Assembly: GCF_023952475.1 (NCBI RefSeq)
Contig: NZ_JALHRX010000009.1
Span: forward strand, 1 to 64,000
Reading direction: 5' to 3'
Length of the DNA stretch: 64,000 nt
Source of the DNA: Cupriavidus sp. WGlv3
Lineage (GTDB): Bacteria; Pseudomonadota; Gammaproteobacteria; Burkholderiales; Burkholderiaceae
Part shown: positions 10,626 through 19,599 of the stretch, piece by piece
How the letters are laid out: each line of letters opens with the position of its first letter
Numbering within the stretch: position 1 is the first letter of the stretch
Position numbers and translations under genes: made by a program
The notes under the pieces: generated by a model
What the model was told of the DNA's origin: nothing
Seen by the model: the letters and a program-made list of their open reading frames with translations, nothing else
Database searches by the model: none

Positions 10626-10666
10626 GGCACGGCCCCGCACCCGCAACCCGGGTGCGGGGCCGTGCC
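10626..10666 (+). terminator. Long GC-rich hairpin between receptor and PepSY gene
   Basis: Two 18-nt arms (10626-10643 and 10649-10666) are perfectly complementary around a 5-nt loop. It lies 36 nt after the receptor stop and 19 nt before the next start codon, with no clear U-tract. It may attenuate read-through, protect the upstream mRNA 3' end, or occlude the next ribosome site. Confidence 0.6.
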
Positions 10667-10685
10667 CTTGCAGGAGTCCCATCAC

Positions 10686-11846
10686 ATGAAAGCCCCCACG
10701 CTACGCTTCTGGTACGCCATCCATCGCTGGACCAGCCTGCTCTGCACCCTGAACCTGCTGGTGCTTTGCCTCACCGGCCTGTTGCTGATCTTCCACGAGG
10801 ACATCGACGCGCTCGCCGGCCAGGAACACCACGGCCTGGTGTCGGCCGAACGCACCCTGCCTGTGCCGGCGCAGCGCCCGCTGCTGCAGGGCATGGTCGA
10901 CGCGGCGCGCGCCGCCCATGCGGGCCAGACGCCCAAGTCGATCGCCTTTGCCGAGGATGACGCCGATGCCGTCGGCGTGCGGGTCGGCCCGCCCGGCGAG
11001 CCCAAGCTGCGCCACGGCACCACGATCCAGTTCGATGCCGCCACCGGGGCGCCGCGCAAGCCCGGTCCGGCCGGCGAGACCGTCAGCGGCTTCATTCTCA
11101 AGCTGCACCTGAACCTGTTCCTGGGCCTGCCCGGGCAGTTCTTCATCGGCTTTATCGGCGTGCTGTTCGCACTCAGCCTGATCAGTGGCCTGGTGCTCTA
11201 CGGTCCCTTCATGCGCAAGCTGGCCTTCGGACTGGTGCGTTTCGGCAAGCCGGTGCGCGTGGTGCAGGCGGACCTGCACAACCTGTTCGGCATCGTGGTG
11301 ATGGTGTGGGCGCTGGTGGTCGGGCTGACCGGCACCTTCCTGTCGTTTTCGCCGCTGATCATCGGGCTGTGGCAGAAGACGGAACTGCAGCATCTGATCG
11401 CCACCCTGCCCGGCCCGACGCCGCCGAAACTCGTGCCGGTCGACCGCGCGCTGGAGGCCGCCCACCAGGCCGTGCCGGGCAAGGATCCGGCCTTCGTGTT
11501 CTATCCCGGCACCGAGTTCTCCACCGGCCGCCACTACGGCGTGGTGCTGCGCGGCCATACCGAGCTGCAGAAGCGCGTCTATGCGATCGTGCTGGTCGAT
11601 GCAGGCGACGGCAGCGTCGCCGCGGTGCGCGGCATGCCGTGGTACCTGCAGGTGCTGCTGCTGTCGGCCCCGTTCCACTTCGGCGACTATGCCGGCAGGC
11701 CGCTGCAGATCCTGTGGGCGCTGCTGACCGCGATCACGGCGGGGGCCACCGTGACCGGGCTGATCTTCTGGCTCAGGCGGCCGCGGCGCAGCCGCGAGGA
11801 GGCGCGCGCACCGCTGCCGCCGCAACTGTCGGGAGACCAGGCATGA
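10686..11846 (+). CDS. PepSY-associated membrane protein, putative ferric-siderophore reductase
   Basis: A 386-residue inner-membrane protein of the PepSY_TM (PiuB-like) family. Hydrophobic segments are near residues 15-40, 150-180, 200-225 and 340-365, with a large periplasmic loop between the first two. The family commonly sits beside TonB receptors in siderophore clusters, where some members help reduce or release iron in the periplasm. That role here is inference. The ATG at 10686 is preferred because CAGGAG precedes it; an in-frame GTG at 10662 overlaps the hairpin. The stop overlaps the next start (ATGA), so the two genes are translationally coupled. Confidence 0.82.
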   Translation: MKAPTLRFWYAIHRWTSLLCTLNLLVLCLTGLLLIFHEDIDALAGQEHHGLVSAERTLPVPAQRPLLQGMVDAARAAHAGQTPKSIAFAEDDADAVGVRVGPPGEPKLRHGTTIQFDAATGAPRKPGPAGETVSGFILKLHLNLFLGLPGQFFIGFIGVLFALSLISGLVLYGPFMRKLAFGLVRFGKPVRVVQADLHNLFGIVVMVWALVVGLTGTFLSFSPLIIGLWQKTELQHLIATLPGPTPPKLVPVDRALEAAHQAVPGKDPAFVFYPGTEFSTGRHYGVVLRGHTELQKRVYAIVLVDAGDGSVAAVRGMPWYLQVLLLSAPFHFGDYAGRPLQILWALLTAITAGATVTGLIFWLRRPRRSREEARAPLPPQLSGDQA

Positions 11847-12037
11847 AGCTGATCGACGATACCTGGCCGATGCCGGTGCTGCTGGGCGCGCTGTCGCTGG
11901 GCGGCCTCGCCGCCGGCATTTTTGGCGATGGCGCGTGGGATGCGCTGTGCTGGGTCGGCCTGGGCGTGCCGGTGGCGGTTACTGGGGGCTGGCTATGGCG
12001 GCAGCGGCGCGCGCGGAAGCAGTCTCCGCACCGCTGA
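11843..12037 (+). CDS. Small hydrophobic protein coupled to the PepSY gene
   Basis: A 64-residue protein with about two hydrophobic stretches (MPVLLGALSLGGLAAGIFG, then CWVGLGVPVAVTGGWLW) and a basic tail (RRARKQ). Its ATG overlaps the stop of the PepSY gene by 4 nt. Small membrane partners of this kind commonly follow PepSY genes in siderophore clusters; I cannot name a function. The last 59 nt overlap the 3' end of the convergent FhuF-like gene. Confidence 0.7.
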   Translation: MKLIDDTWPMPVLLGALSLGGLAAGIFGDGAWDALCWVGLGVPVAVTGGWLWRQRRARKQSPHR

Positions 12038-12770
12038 GCCGGGCGCGTGCCCGCGCATCCGCCATCAGCGGGCACGTGCCGCAATACCGTTCGCCGGGCA
12101 GGCGATGGTTCAGGCAGCAGATGCGCCGCACCGCCGTTACGCCGGGTACCCCGGGCTCCGCGCCTGGACGGAAGGCGCCGTGGAAGGGGTTGCCGAAGCC
12201 GTCGGCGGACACGGCATTGCTGCTCCAGGCCAGCACTTCCGCGCGTTGTGCCGCGGCAAGCGTGGGATGTGCGGCCAGTTGCCGCGCGACGCCGGCGGCG
12301 GCGACGCCACCGGTGCACCAGAGCAAGCGCGGTGATATGCCCGCGGCGGCGGCGAAGGCTGTCACCACTTGCGGCAGATGTTGGATGAGCAATGGCGACA
12401 GCAAGCGCGGCAGCGTCCCTGCGGCCGGCGCGCCGTCATCGGGCAGAACCAGGGTGGCCAGACGGCCATCGGGCGCGGCTTGCCATGCGAGCGCCGGATG
12501 ATCGAACGGGAGGCCGCGCCGATGCAGGGTTGCGGCCACCAGCGTGCCTGGCAGGATTGCCAGCGTGTAGTCGCGGAACCATGCGGCTGCGAGCGCGCGC
12601 CGATCATTGCAACTCAGTGCCTGCGCCAGGCTGGCGAGGCAGGCATCCGCCCAGCTGCGGTCCAGGGCCGCGGTGCTGAGCGGGGGGTGGGCTGACTGTG
12701 CGGCAATGGACAGGCGCTCGCCGAACGGGCGTAGCGGGCCGGTAAAGAATGGCGCAAGCAAGGGGATCAT
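11979..12770 (-). CDS. FhuF-like siderophore-iron reductase ([2Fe-2S])
   Basis: A 263-residue cytoplasmic protein. The C-terminal motif CC-x10-C-x2-C (CC, then ten residues, then CGTC) is the unusual iron-sulfur ligand arrangement of the FhuF ferric-siderophore reductase family, which removes iron by reducing Fe(III) in imported hydroxamate siderophores. I start it at the ATG giving MIPLLAPFFTGPL; the open frame extends further upstream but that part is low-complexity and unlike the family. No good ribosome site is visible. It is transcribed against its neighbours, and its 3' end overlaps the small PepSY partner by 59 nt. Confidence 0.85.
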   Translation of the reverse strand: MIPLLAPFFTGPLRPFGERLSIAAQSAHPPLSTAALDRSWADACLASLAQALSCNDRRALAAAWFRDYTLAILPGTLVAATLHRRGLPFDHPALAWQAAPDGRLATLVLPDDGAPAAGTLPRLLSPLLIQHLPQVVTAFAAAAGISPRLLWCTGGVAAAGVARQLAAHPTLAAAQRAEVLAWSSNAVSADGFGNPFHGAFRPGAEPGVPGVTAVRRICCLNHRLPGERYCGTCPLMADARARARLSGAETASARAAAAIASPQ

Positions 12771-12930
12771 CGGGGTTCTGGTGCGCGCGGCCCCGCGCCA
12801 TATGCGGGGGTGCCTTACGGATGACGAATGCGCTGGAGTGGAAATTAGTGGCGCTGGCGGGTTATTGTGGTTGGTTTGGTTTGGGTGTCGTGCTTGGCGG
12901 GCGTGGCTGTTTCGCCGGCGCAGCCGGCGA

Positions 12931-12961
12931 CCTACTTCTTGGCCGAGCGCCAAGAAGTAGG
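12931..12961. repeat. 13-bp perfect inverted repeat (CCTACTTCTTGGC / GCCAAGAAGTAGG)
   Basis: Arms 12931-12943 and 12949-12961 are perfectly complementary around a 5-nt loop. I recall this sequence as a common dispersed intergenic element in Cupriavidus, which I cannot confirm here. It is far from either flanking gene end, so it is unlikely to be a simple terminator. Confidence 0.6.
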
Positions 12962-13281
12962 CAAGAAACGCGTCGCCTGTGCGGCTGGCAATCAATTCCG
13001 CGGCGTGGGTGGTTCGGGAGGTGGTGATTTCCGTTTGGCGTGGGTGCCCGTTCGAACCTGCTAACGCTATGTGAGTCAGGGGCGGTGCCTTCGATCACCT
13101 GCTTTTGAACGATCCCAACAGGGTGTAGGCAGCCTGCTGCTGGCGCTATCGGTGGGACGCCTTCGGCTGCGCTGCGCGCGCTTCCAATCTTAGGTCTACT
13201 GCTCTGGCACGGAGTGCATCGCTGCGCTCGCACGCGTTGTCGCGGGCGATCTCTCTGGCTTTTGTTGCCCGCTTGTTTGCT

Positions 13282-13375
13282 CCCCTCTCCCGCTCGCGGG
13301 AGAGGGGCCGGGGGTGAGGGCCGGCGCATCCACGAAGTCAACCGCATCCATCTGCGCGCATCACCTCACCCCCGG
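13282..13375. repeat. REP-like palindrome cluster (CCCCTCTCCCG..CGGGAGAGGGG)
   Basis: An 11-bp stem (13282-13292 with 13297-13307) is followed immediately by CCGGGGGTGAGG (13308-13319), whose exact reverse complement lies at 13364-13375. This makes a nested two-stem structure. A second copy of the first palindrome type is at 42577-42604, so this is a dispersed repeat family. Confidence 0.7.
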
Positions 13376-13452
13376 AATTCCGCGACGAACCTAATTTTCC
13401 CCCGCCGCCGCACGTCATCCGCTCAGTAACGACCCTCCGCCTCCAAGCCCGC

Positions 13453-15093
13453 ATGACGCTATTTGCCTCCCTGCCGCGCACGCTGCGCCTTACCATCGTC
13501 CTGGCCGCCGCGGCCAGCCTGGCCGCCGGCCTGTGCGCGGTCGGCATGGTGGCGCTGATCAACCGCGTGCTGGCCACGCAGGGCGCCGAAGCGCCGCGGC
13601 TGGCGCTGCCGTTCGCGGCGCTGGCGATCGCGGTGCTGGCGTGCCGCACGCTGGCGTCGACGCTGTTCGTGCGCGTCAGCCAGAGCGCGCTGGCGCGCAT
13701 CCGCGCGCAGATCTGCGAGCGCTTTATCGGCGCGCCCTATCCGCATATCGAGCAGACCGGCAATGCGCGCGTGCAGGCGGCGCTGGCGGACGACAGCACC
13801 CATGTCGCCAACGGCCTGTCGGTGATTCCGGTGGTGCTGACCAACGCCATGGTGGTGCTGGGCTGCCTGGGCTACCTGGCCTGGCTGTCGTTGCCGACCT
13901 TCGCCATTGCCTGCGCGATCCTGGGTGTGGGTTCGTGGATCTATCACCTGAACCACCGCCGCGCGCTGGTGCACCTGAAGCAGGCCGGCGTCGCCCAGGA
14001 CGCGCTGCACGGCCAGTTCAAGGCGCTGGTGGCCGGCGCACGCGAACTCAAGCTCAACCATGACAAGCAGCGCGGCTTCCTGCGCGACAGCCTGGGCACC
14101 ACGCTGGAGGCAGTGCGCGCGGCGCGCACGCGCGGCCTGTCGATCTTCTTCGTGGCGCTGGGGTTCGGCAGCTTCCTGTTCTTCGCGGTCATCGGCGGCG
14201 TGCTGTTCGCGCCGCGCGCGACGCCGCTGGATCCGGCGGTGATGACGGGCTTCACCATCATGTTCCTGTACATCATGTCGCCGCTGGAATCGCTGCTGAA
14301 CGCGCTGCCGGCGCTGAGCATGGGCCGCGTCGCCTACGCGCGCATCGAGGCGCTCGGCGCCGATGCCGACCCGGAAGCGCCGCCGGGCGCGGCGCCTGCC
14401 GCGTCGTTCTCGTCGGTGGCACTCGACGGCGCCAGCCACCGCTACTTCCACGAGGGCGAGAACAGCTTCTTCGCGCTCGGGCCGGTCGACCTGGTGCTGC
14501 GCGCCGGCGAGATCGTGTTCCTGGTGGGCGGCAACGGCAGCGGCAAGACCACGCTGGCCAAGCTGGTCGCGGGGCTGTACCCGCCGCTGTCGGGCCGCCT
14601 GCTCCATAACGGCAAGGCGGCCGACCCGGCGCGGCTGGCCGACTACCGGGCGCTGTTCTCGGCGGTGTTCTCGGACTTCCACCTGTTCGACACGCTGCTC
14701 GCGCACGACCCGCAGGACGAGGCCCTGGCCAACCGTCTGATCGAGCGCTTCCAGCTCGGCCACAAGGTCAGCGTGCGCGCGGGCCGCTTCACCACGCAGG
14801 CGCTGTCGCAAGGCCAGCGCAAGCGGCTGGCGCTGATCGTCGCCTGCCTGGAGCGCCGGCCGGTGCTGATCCTCGATGAATGGGCCGCCGACCAGGACCC
14901 GCTGTTCAAGGACATCTTCTATCGCGAGGTGCTGCCGGAACTGCGCGCGCAGGGCAAGGCGATGCTGGTGATCTCGCACGACGACCGCTACTTCGGCCTG
15001 GCCGACCGCGTGGTCAGGATCGAGAACGGGCAGATAGCCGGCGACACCGCGCCGCCCGTCGCCACGCCGGTGCCGGAAGCCTCCGCCGCCTGA
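13453..15093 (+). CDS. PvdE/SyrD-family cyclic-peptide ABC exporter
   Basis: A 546-residue fused permease-ATPase. Six membrane segments fill roughly residues 1-300, then the nucleotide-binding domain shows Walker A GGNGSGKTT near residue 359, signature LSQGQRKRL near 451, and Walker B ending in LDEWAADQDP near 473. The EWAADQDP sequence is characteristic of the PvdE/SyrD exporters that move siderophore precursors or lipopeptides out of the cytoplasm. It heads a tight plus-strand operon with the hydrolase, acetyltransferase and monooxygenase, supporting export of this cluster's product. No strong ribosome site precedes the ATG. Confidence 0.92.
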   Translation: MTLFASLPRTLRLTIVLAAAASLAAGLCAVGMVALINRVLATQGAEAPRLALPFAALAIAVLACRTLASTLFVRVSQSALARIRAQICERFIGAPYPHIEQTGNARVQAALADDSTHVANGLSVIPVVLTNAMVVLGCLGYLAWLSLPTFAIACAILGVGSWIYHLNHRRALVHLKQAGVAQDALHGQFKALVAGARELKLNHDKQRGFLRDSLGTTLEAVRAARTRGLSIFFVALGFGSFLFFAVIGGVLFAPRATPLDPAVMTGFTIMFLYIMSPLESLLNALPALSMGRVAYARIEALGADADPEAPPGAAPAASFSSVALDGASHRYFHEGENSFFALGPVDLVLRAGEIVFLVGGNGSGKTTLAKLVAGLYPPLSGRLLHNGKAADPARLADYRALFSAVFSDFHLFDTLLAHDPQDEALANRLIERFQLGHKVSVRAGRFTTQALSQGQRKRLALIVACLERRPVLILDEWAADQDPLFKDIFYREVLPELRAQGKAMLVISHDDRYFGLADRVVRIENGQIAGDTAPPVATPVPEASAA

Positions 15094-15118
15094 CCCCTTC
15101 TTCCCCTCCGTACCGATC

Positions 15119-16144
15119 ATGGCACTGCATCCCGATCTCGAAGCGCTGCTCGACATGGTGGAAATCGCCACCGCGACCGGCAAGCGCCCGGTCATCCACC
15201 AGCTCACGCCGGCGCAGGCGCGGCGCGAATTCGACGCTGCCTCGGCCGCGCTGGACCTGCCGCCCGAGCCGCTGGCGCGGGTCGAAGCGCTGCTGGTCCC
15301 GACCCGCGACGGCCAGCGGCTCGATGCTCGCCTCTATGCGCCGCGCGCGCACGGCGACGGGCCGGCGCTGCCGGTGCTGCTGCACTTCCATAGCGGCGGC
15401 TTCACCGTCGGCAGCCTGGACTCGCATGCCGCGCTGTGCAGCGCGCTGGCATCGCGCACGCCGTGCGCGGTGCTGTCGGTGGCGTACCGGCTGGCACCGG
15501 AACACCGCTTCCCGACCGCGGCCCACGATGCCATCGACGCGCTGGCGTGGCTGGGCGCGCACGCCGCCACGCTGGGGCTGGACCCGGAGCGGATTGCGGT
15601 GGGCGGCGACAGCGCCGGCGGCACGCTCGGCGCGGTGCTGGCGCTGGCCGCGCGCGACGACCCCGCGCTGCCGCAGCCCTGCCTGCAGGTGCTGTGCTAC
15701 GCGGGACTGGGCGGGCGCACCGACACCGATTCGCACCGGCGCTACGGCCAGGGCTACCTGCTGGATACGGAGACCATCAAGTGGTTCTACCGCCAGTACC
15801 TGCGCGATGCCGGCGACCGTCGCGACTGGCGCTTCGCGCCGCTGCTGGCGCCCGATCATCGCGGCGTGGCGCCGGCCCTGCTGGTGCTGGCCGAGTGCGA
15901 TCCGCTGCGCGACGAGGGCCATGCCTATGCGCGCAAGCTGGCCGACGCCGGCGTGCCGGTGACGGTGCGCGAGTATGCGGGCATGGTCCACGAGTTCCTG
16001 CGCATGGGCAATATCGTTGCCGATGCGGCGCAGGCGCATGAGGACATCGCCGAGGCGCTGGCGCAGGCGTTTGCCTGTGTGCCGGGCCGCGTGCAGCCGC
16101 TCGCGGCGGACCTAAATTCGACGGCCGCTGCCTCGTCTCGATAG
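15119..16144 (+). CDS. HSL-family alpha/beta hydrolase (esterase) of the siderophore operon
   Basis: A 341-residue hydrolase of the hormone-sensitive-lipase type. Seen: oxyanion-hole motif HSGGF near residue 91 (usually HGGGF), nucleophile GDSAGG near 163, acid in ECDPLRDEG near 260 and histidine in MVHEF near 291. No signal peptide, so it is probably cytoplasmic. It starts 25 nt after the exporter and precedes the acetyltransferase. In this setting it could cleave ester or acyl bonds in the siderophore or a precursor, but the substrate is unknown. The variant oxyanion motif is the only oddity. Confidence 0.82.
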   Translation: MALHPDLEALLDMVEIATATGKRPVIHQLTPAQARREFDAASAALDLPPEPLARVEALLVPTRDGQRLDARLYAPRAHGDGPALPVLLHFHSGGFTVGSLDSHAALCSALASRTPCAVLSVAYRLAPEHRFPTAAHDAIDALAWLGAHAATLGLDPERIAVGGDSAGGTLGAVLALAARDDPALPQPCLQVLCYAGLGGRTDTDSHRRYGQGYLLDTETIKWFYRQYLRDAGDRRDWRFAPLLAPDHRGVAPALLVLAECDPLRDEGHAYARKLADAGVPVTVREYAGMVHEFLRMGNIVADAAQAHEDIAEALAQAFACVPGRVQPLAADLNSTAAASSR

Positions 16145-16204
16145 GCAAGACGGGCAGCGCCTCGCGCGTGCCCGCAACCATCGCCTCGCCTGCACAGGAC
16201 TTCG

Positions 16205-17275
16205 ATGCCGACTACGCTCTCTCCCTTCCCTCGCCACGTCTCCTTCGCCGCCGACCCCGCGCTGCGCTGCGAAAGCCGCTTCGACGGCGCGCAGCTTACC
16301 GTCACGCAAGCCGCCGCCGCGCCGGTGCGCTTCGCGCTCGACGGCGACGCGCTGCGGCTGCTCGATACCGAGGCCGATGCCGCCGCGCTGGCGCATGCCG
16401 CAATGGCGGCACTGGACGCCGCGTTTGCGCACGGCGCGCCGCGCACGCTGCGCGTCCAGCTCGAGTCGCGCGACGCCGAGCGACGGCTGCATGCGCTCGG
16501 CGTGCTGGTGCGCGATGCGTCCGGCGCGCGCGGCAGCGTGGCCCATGCCGGGCTGCTGTGGCAACGCCCCGAGCTTTACCTTGCGCCATCGGCCGGGCCG
16601 TATCCGCTGCGCTATGCGCTGACCGACGGCAAGCGCCATCCGCAGCGCGCGCCCAAGCCGCACGGCGTGGTCTATGCGCGCCATATCCCCTGGCTGGACC
16701 GGACGCTGACGCTGCGCGCCGCCGGGCTCGAGCGCGACCTGCCCCTGCTGCACCGCTGGATGAACGACCCCGAGGTGGCGTATTTCTGGAACGAGGAAGG
16801 CGACGAGGCCAGGCATCGCGCCTACCTGCAGGGGCTGATCGACGACCCGCACATGCTGCCGCTGATCGCCGCCTTCGACGACGTGCCGTTCGGCTACTTC
16901 GAGGTGTACTGGGCCAAGGAAAACCGCATCGCGCCGTTCTATGACGCGCACGATCACGACCGTGGCTGGCATGTGCTGATCGGCGAGCCGGCCTTCCGCG
17001 GCAAGGCCTTCCTGACCGCCTGGTTCCCCGCGATCCAGCACTACCAGTTCCTCGACGATCCGCGCACGCAGCGCATCGTGGGCGAGCCACGCGCCGACCA
17101 TGTGCGCCAGATCGCCAACCTCGACAAGGCCGGTTTTTCCAAGGTCAAGGAGTTCGACTTCCCGCACAAGCGCGCCATGCTGGTGATGCTGCTGCGCGAG
17201 CGCTTCTTTGGCGAACACCTGCTGTTCCCCTCCCTGGCCACCCCTTCGACTGCTCAGCAAGGACCGAACCCATGA
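16205..17275 (+). CDS. N-hydroxyornithine acetyltransferase (IucB/AlcB-like)
   Basis: A 356-residue protein. The N-terminal 150 residues form the extra domain typical of siderophore acyltransferases, and the C-terminal half (from RAAGLERDLPLLHRWMNDP) is the GNAT-like domain of IucB/RhbD/AlcB enzymes, with YFEVYWAKENRI and GWHVLIGEP. These enzymes acylate the hydroxylated side-chain amine to make a hydroxamate iron ligand. The next gene makes that hydroxylamine, and the 4-nt ATGA overlap between them couples the two steps. The acyl donor (acetyl or formyl) is inferred, not seen. Confidence 0.87.
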   Translation: MPTTLSPFPRHVSFAADPALRCESRFDGAQLTVTQAAAAPVRFALDGDALRLLDTEADAAALAHAAMAALDAAFAHGAPRTLRVQLESRDAERRLHALGVLVRDASGARGSVAHAGLLWQRPELYLAPSAGPYPLRYALTDGKRHPQRAPKPHGVVYARHIPWLDRTLTLRAAGLERDLPLLHRWMNDPEVAYFWNEEGDEARHRAYLQGLIDDPHMLPLIAAFDDVPFGYFEVYWAKENRIAPFYDAHDHDRGWHVLIGEPAFRGKAFLTAWFPAIQHYQFLDDPRTQRIVGEPRADHVRQIANLDKAGFSKVKEFDFPHKRAMLVMLLRERFFGEHLLFPSLATPSTAQQGPNP

Positions 17276-18630
17276 CGCTACGCGAGATTTCCCCGGCCGC
17301 CCACGACCTGGTCGGCATCGGCTTCGGGCCGTCCAACCTGGCCCTGGCAATCGCGCTGCAGGAGCAGGCCACGGCCGGCCGCACGCTCGACGCGCATTTC
17401 ATCGAGAAGCAGCAGGACTACCAGTGGCACGGCAATACCCTGGTGGCCCAGAGCGAGATGCAGATCTCGTTCCTGAAGGACCTGGTGTCGATGCGCAACC
17501 CCACCAGTCCGTACAGCTTTATCAACTACCTGCACCGCCACGGGCGCCTGGTCGATTTCATCAACCTGCGCACCTTCTACCCCAGCCGCATGGAGTACAA
17601 CGACTACCTGCGCTGGGCCGCCAGCCACTTTGCCGCGCAATGCAACCATGGCGAGGCAGTGGCGCGGATCGAGCCGGAAGCCGAGCGCGGCCGCATCGGG
17701 CGCGTGCGCGTGGTATCGGTCGATACGCAGGGCCGCGAGCACACGCGGCTGGCGCGCGCCATCGTGTTGTCGACCGGCGGCACGCCGCGCATTCCGGAGG
17801 CGTTTGCCGGCCTGTGCGGCGACCCGCGCCTGACCCACCACAGCGGCTACCTGAACTGGATCGGCACGCAGCCGTGCGCCAGCGGCAAACCGATGCGCAT
17901 CGCCGTGATCGGCGCCGGCCAGAGCGCTGCCGAGGCCTTTATCGACCTGCATGACAACTATCCTTCGGCCAAGGTGGACTGGATCATCCGCGGCGCGGCG
18001 CTGAAGCCGGCCGACGACAGCCCCTTCGTCAACGAGATCTTCGCGCCGGCCTACACCGATGTGGTGTTCGAGCAGGCGCAGGCCGGCCGCGACCGGCTGA
18101 TCGACGAATACCTGAACACCAACTACTCGGTCATCGACGCCAACCTGATCGACCAGATCTACGCCATGCTGTACCGGCAGAAGGTGTGCGGGCAGTTCCG
18201 CGTCAACCTGCTCACCTGCAAGGCGGTGCAGGCCGCGCAATGCAGCGCCGGCGGCATCGAGCTGGCCATCGGCGCCACTGCGCCGGGCGCGCCCGCCGAT
18301 ACCGACACGCGCCGCTACGATGCGGTGGTGCTGGCCACCGGTTACGAGCGCGAAAGCCATCGCCGGCTGCTGGCGCCGCTGGCGCGCTACCTGGGCGATT
18401 TCAGCGTCGACCGCAACTACCGCGTGCGGGCCGCGCCGGAGCTGGCGGTGCCGGTGTACCTGCAGGGCTTCTGCCAGAGCAGCCACGGACTCAGCGACAC
18501 GCTGCTGTCGGTGCTGCCCGCGCGCGCCGAGGAAATCGCCAGCGACATCCACGACGCGCTCGCCGGCGAACGCCGCTGGATGGCGCAGCCGGCTCAGGCG
18601 GGCGGCAACCAGGCGATCGCCGCCGCGTAA
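17272..18630 (+). CDS. L-ornithine/lysine N-monooxygenase (PvdA/IucD family)
   Basis: A 452-residue flavin enzyme that hydroxylates the side-chain amine of ornithine (or lysine) with NADPH and O2, the first committed step of hydroxamate siderophore synthesis. Seen: FAD motif GIGFGPSNLAL near residue 14, substrate-region motif SPYSFINYLH, NADPH motif GAGQSAAE near 215 and ATGYERE near 355. The length is normal for the family. The N-terminal start is fixed by the ATGA overlap with the acetyltransferase. Ornithine is favoured by the linked NRPS code. The 3' end overlaps the convergent PPTase gene by 37 nt. Confidence 0.93.
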   Translation: MTLREISPAAHDLVGIGFGPSNLALAIALQEQATAGRTLDAHFIEKQQDYQWHGNTLVAQSEMQISFLKDLVSMRNPTSPYSFINYLHRHGRLVDFINLRTFYPSRMEYNDYLRWAASHFAAQCNHGEAVARIEPEAERGRIGRVRVVSVDTQGREHTRLARAIVLSTGGTPRIPEAFAGLCGDPRLTHHSGYLNWIGTQPCASGKPMRIAVIGAGQSAAEAFIDLHDNYPSAKVDWIIRGAALKPADDSPFVNEIFAPAYTDVVFEQAQAGRDRLIDEYLNTNYSVIDANLIDQIYAMLYRQKVCGQFRVNLLTCKAVQAAQCSAGGIELAIGATAPGAPADTDTRRYDAVVLATGYERESHRRLLAPLARYLGDFSVDRNYRVRAAPELAVPVYLQGFCQSSHGLSDTLLSVLPARAEEIASDIHDALAGERRWMAQPAQAGGNQAIAAA

Positions 18631-19352
18631 TCGTCCGGCGCGGCAAGCCGGTACAGCTGGATCCGCGCCAGCGCCGCCGCATGCCCGGCGAGCTGGCCGG
18701 CGAGTTTGCCAGATTCAGCCACCACGGCCAGGCGGCCCGCGCCGCCCTGCCCGTCCGCCACCACCGACACATGCTGCAGGTGGTCGGCAATCCCCAGTCC
18801 CGACGCCTTCAGCAGCGCCTCCTTGGCCGTCCATAGCAGGAAGAACGCACGCGGCCAGGCCTCGGCCGACAGCGGCGCCAGCCACGCGCGCTCACGCGGC
18901 GTCAGGCAGTGCGCGGCCAGTTCGCGCATCGTCGCCAAACCCAGAGCCGGGTCGATGCGCTCGATATCGACGCCGACCTCACCGCCTGCTTCCGCCAGCG
19001 CGATCCACGCGTAGTCCCCCGCATGCGCGACGTTGAACGCCGGTGCCGCGATGCCGTCGAGATAAGGCTTGCCATGGCTGCCGGTGCGGAAACGCAGCGT
19101 GGACGGCGCGCACTCCAGCCGCTGCGCCAGCATGGTACGCAAGGCCACGCGCGCGCCCGTGAAGCGGCTGCGGTCAGCGGCTTGCCGCAGCGTGGCGCAG
19201 TGCGCCTGCTCGGCAGGGGCCAGGCAGCTGGCAACCGCAATCGCCGCCGCATGCACCGGATCGGCCAGATCCACCTGCCACAGCGACAACTGCGGCACCG
19301 GCGCCGGGAGGCGGCGCGGAAATTCGGCATGGGGAAGGTTTCGACAGTCCAT
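18594..19352 (-). CDS. Sfp-type 4'-phosphopantetheinyl transferase
   Basis: A 252-residue enzyme that attaches the phosphopantetheine arm to the NRPS carrier domains. Seen: GVDIERID (metal-binding Asp/Glu) near residue 125 and WTAKEALLKASGLG near 176, both diagnostic. The start at the ATG giving MDCRNLPHAEF gives a normal length; an upstream ATG at 19448 would add 32 residues unlike the family, but its ribosome site is no worse, so the start is uncertain. It converges on the monooxygenase and diverges from the sigma factor, sharing the Fur-like promoter region. Confidence 0.9.
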   Translation of the reverse strand: MDCRNLPHAEFPRRLPAPVPQLSLWQVDLADPVHAAAIAVASCLAPAEQAHCATLRQAADRSRFTGARVALRTMLAQRLECAPSTLRFRTGSHGKPYLDGIAAPAFNVAHAGDYAWIALAEAGGEVGVDIERIDPALGLATMRELAAHCLTPRERAWLAPLSAEAWPRAFFLLWTAKEALLKASGLGIADHLQHVSVVADGQGGAGRLAVVAESGKLAGQLAGHAAALARIQLYRLAAPDDYAAAIAWLPPA

Positions 19353-19534
19353 CCAAGTCGTGACGAATGGCGGCGGCACAAATTTAAGGAGGCTCCGACG
19401 GACTAGGAAGCGGCCTAGCGCCACCTGCCCCGCCCCTAGACGAAGCATCCACCGAGAAATTTAATTTCTCTCATATGCCGAAACGGTGCCATTAATTTCA
19501 ATCTGGATAACATCTGCGTTACGTTTTACTTTAT

Positions 19535-19549
19535 TGCGAATCATTCGCA
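19535..19549. promoter_or_regulatory. Fur-like operator, perfect 7-1-7 palindrome
   Basis: TGCGAATCATTCGCA is a perfect 7-1-7 inverted repeat in an AT-rich island between the divergent PPTase and ECF sigma genes. The form fits the Fur 7-1-7 model, and the site is 50 nt before the sigma start. Iron repression of the sigma factor, and through it the cluster, is a straightforward inference. Confidence 0.75.
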
Positions 19550-19599
19550 TTCGTATTAACGTACGACTCCGCACCGCAGCAAACCCAGGAGCCGCCCCC

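Larger units (their letters stand above)
12771..13452. other. 682-nt intergenic region with palindromic repeats
   Basis: No convincing gene. Base composition is mixed and includes G/T-rich runs near 12850-12900. It holds the 13-bp inverted repeat and the REP-like palindrome listed separately. It should contain the promoters for the minus-strand FhuF-like gene and for the plus-strand ABC transporter operon, but I could not identify a Fur box in it. Confidence 0.6.
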
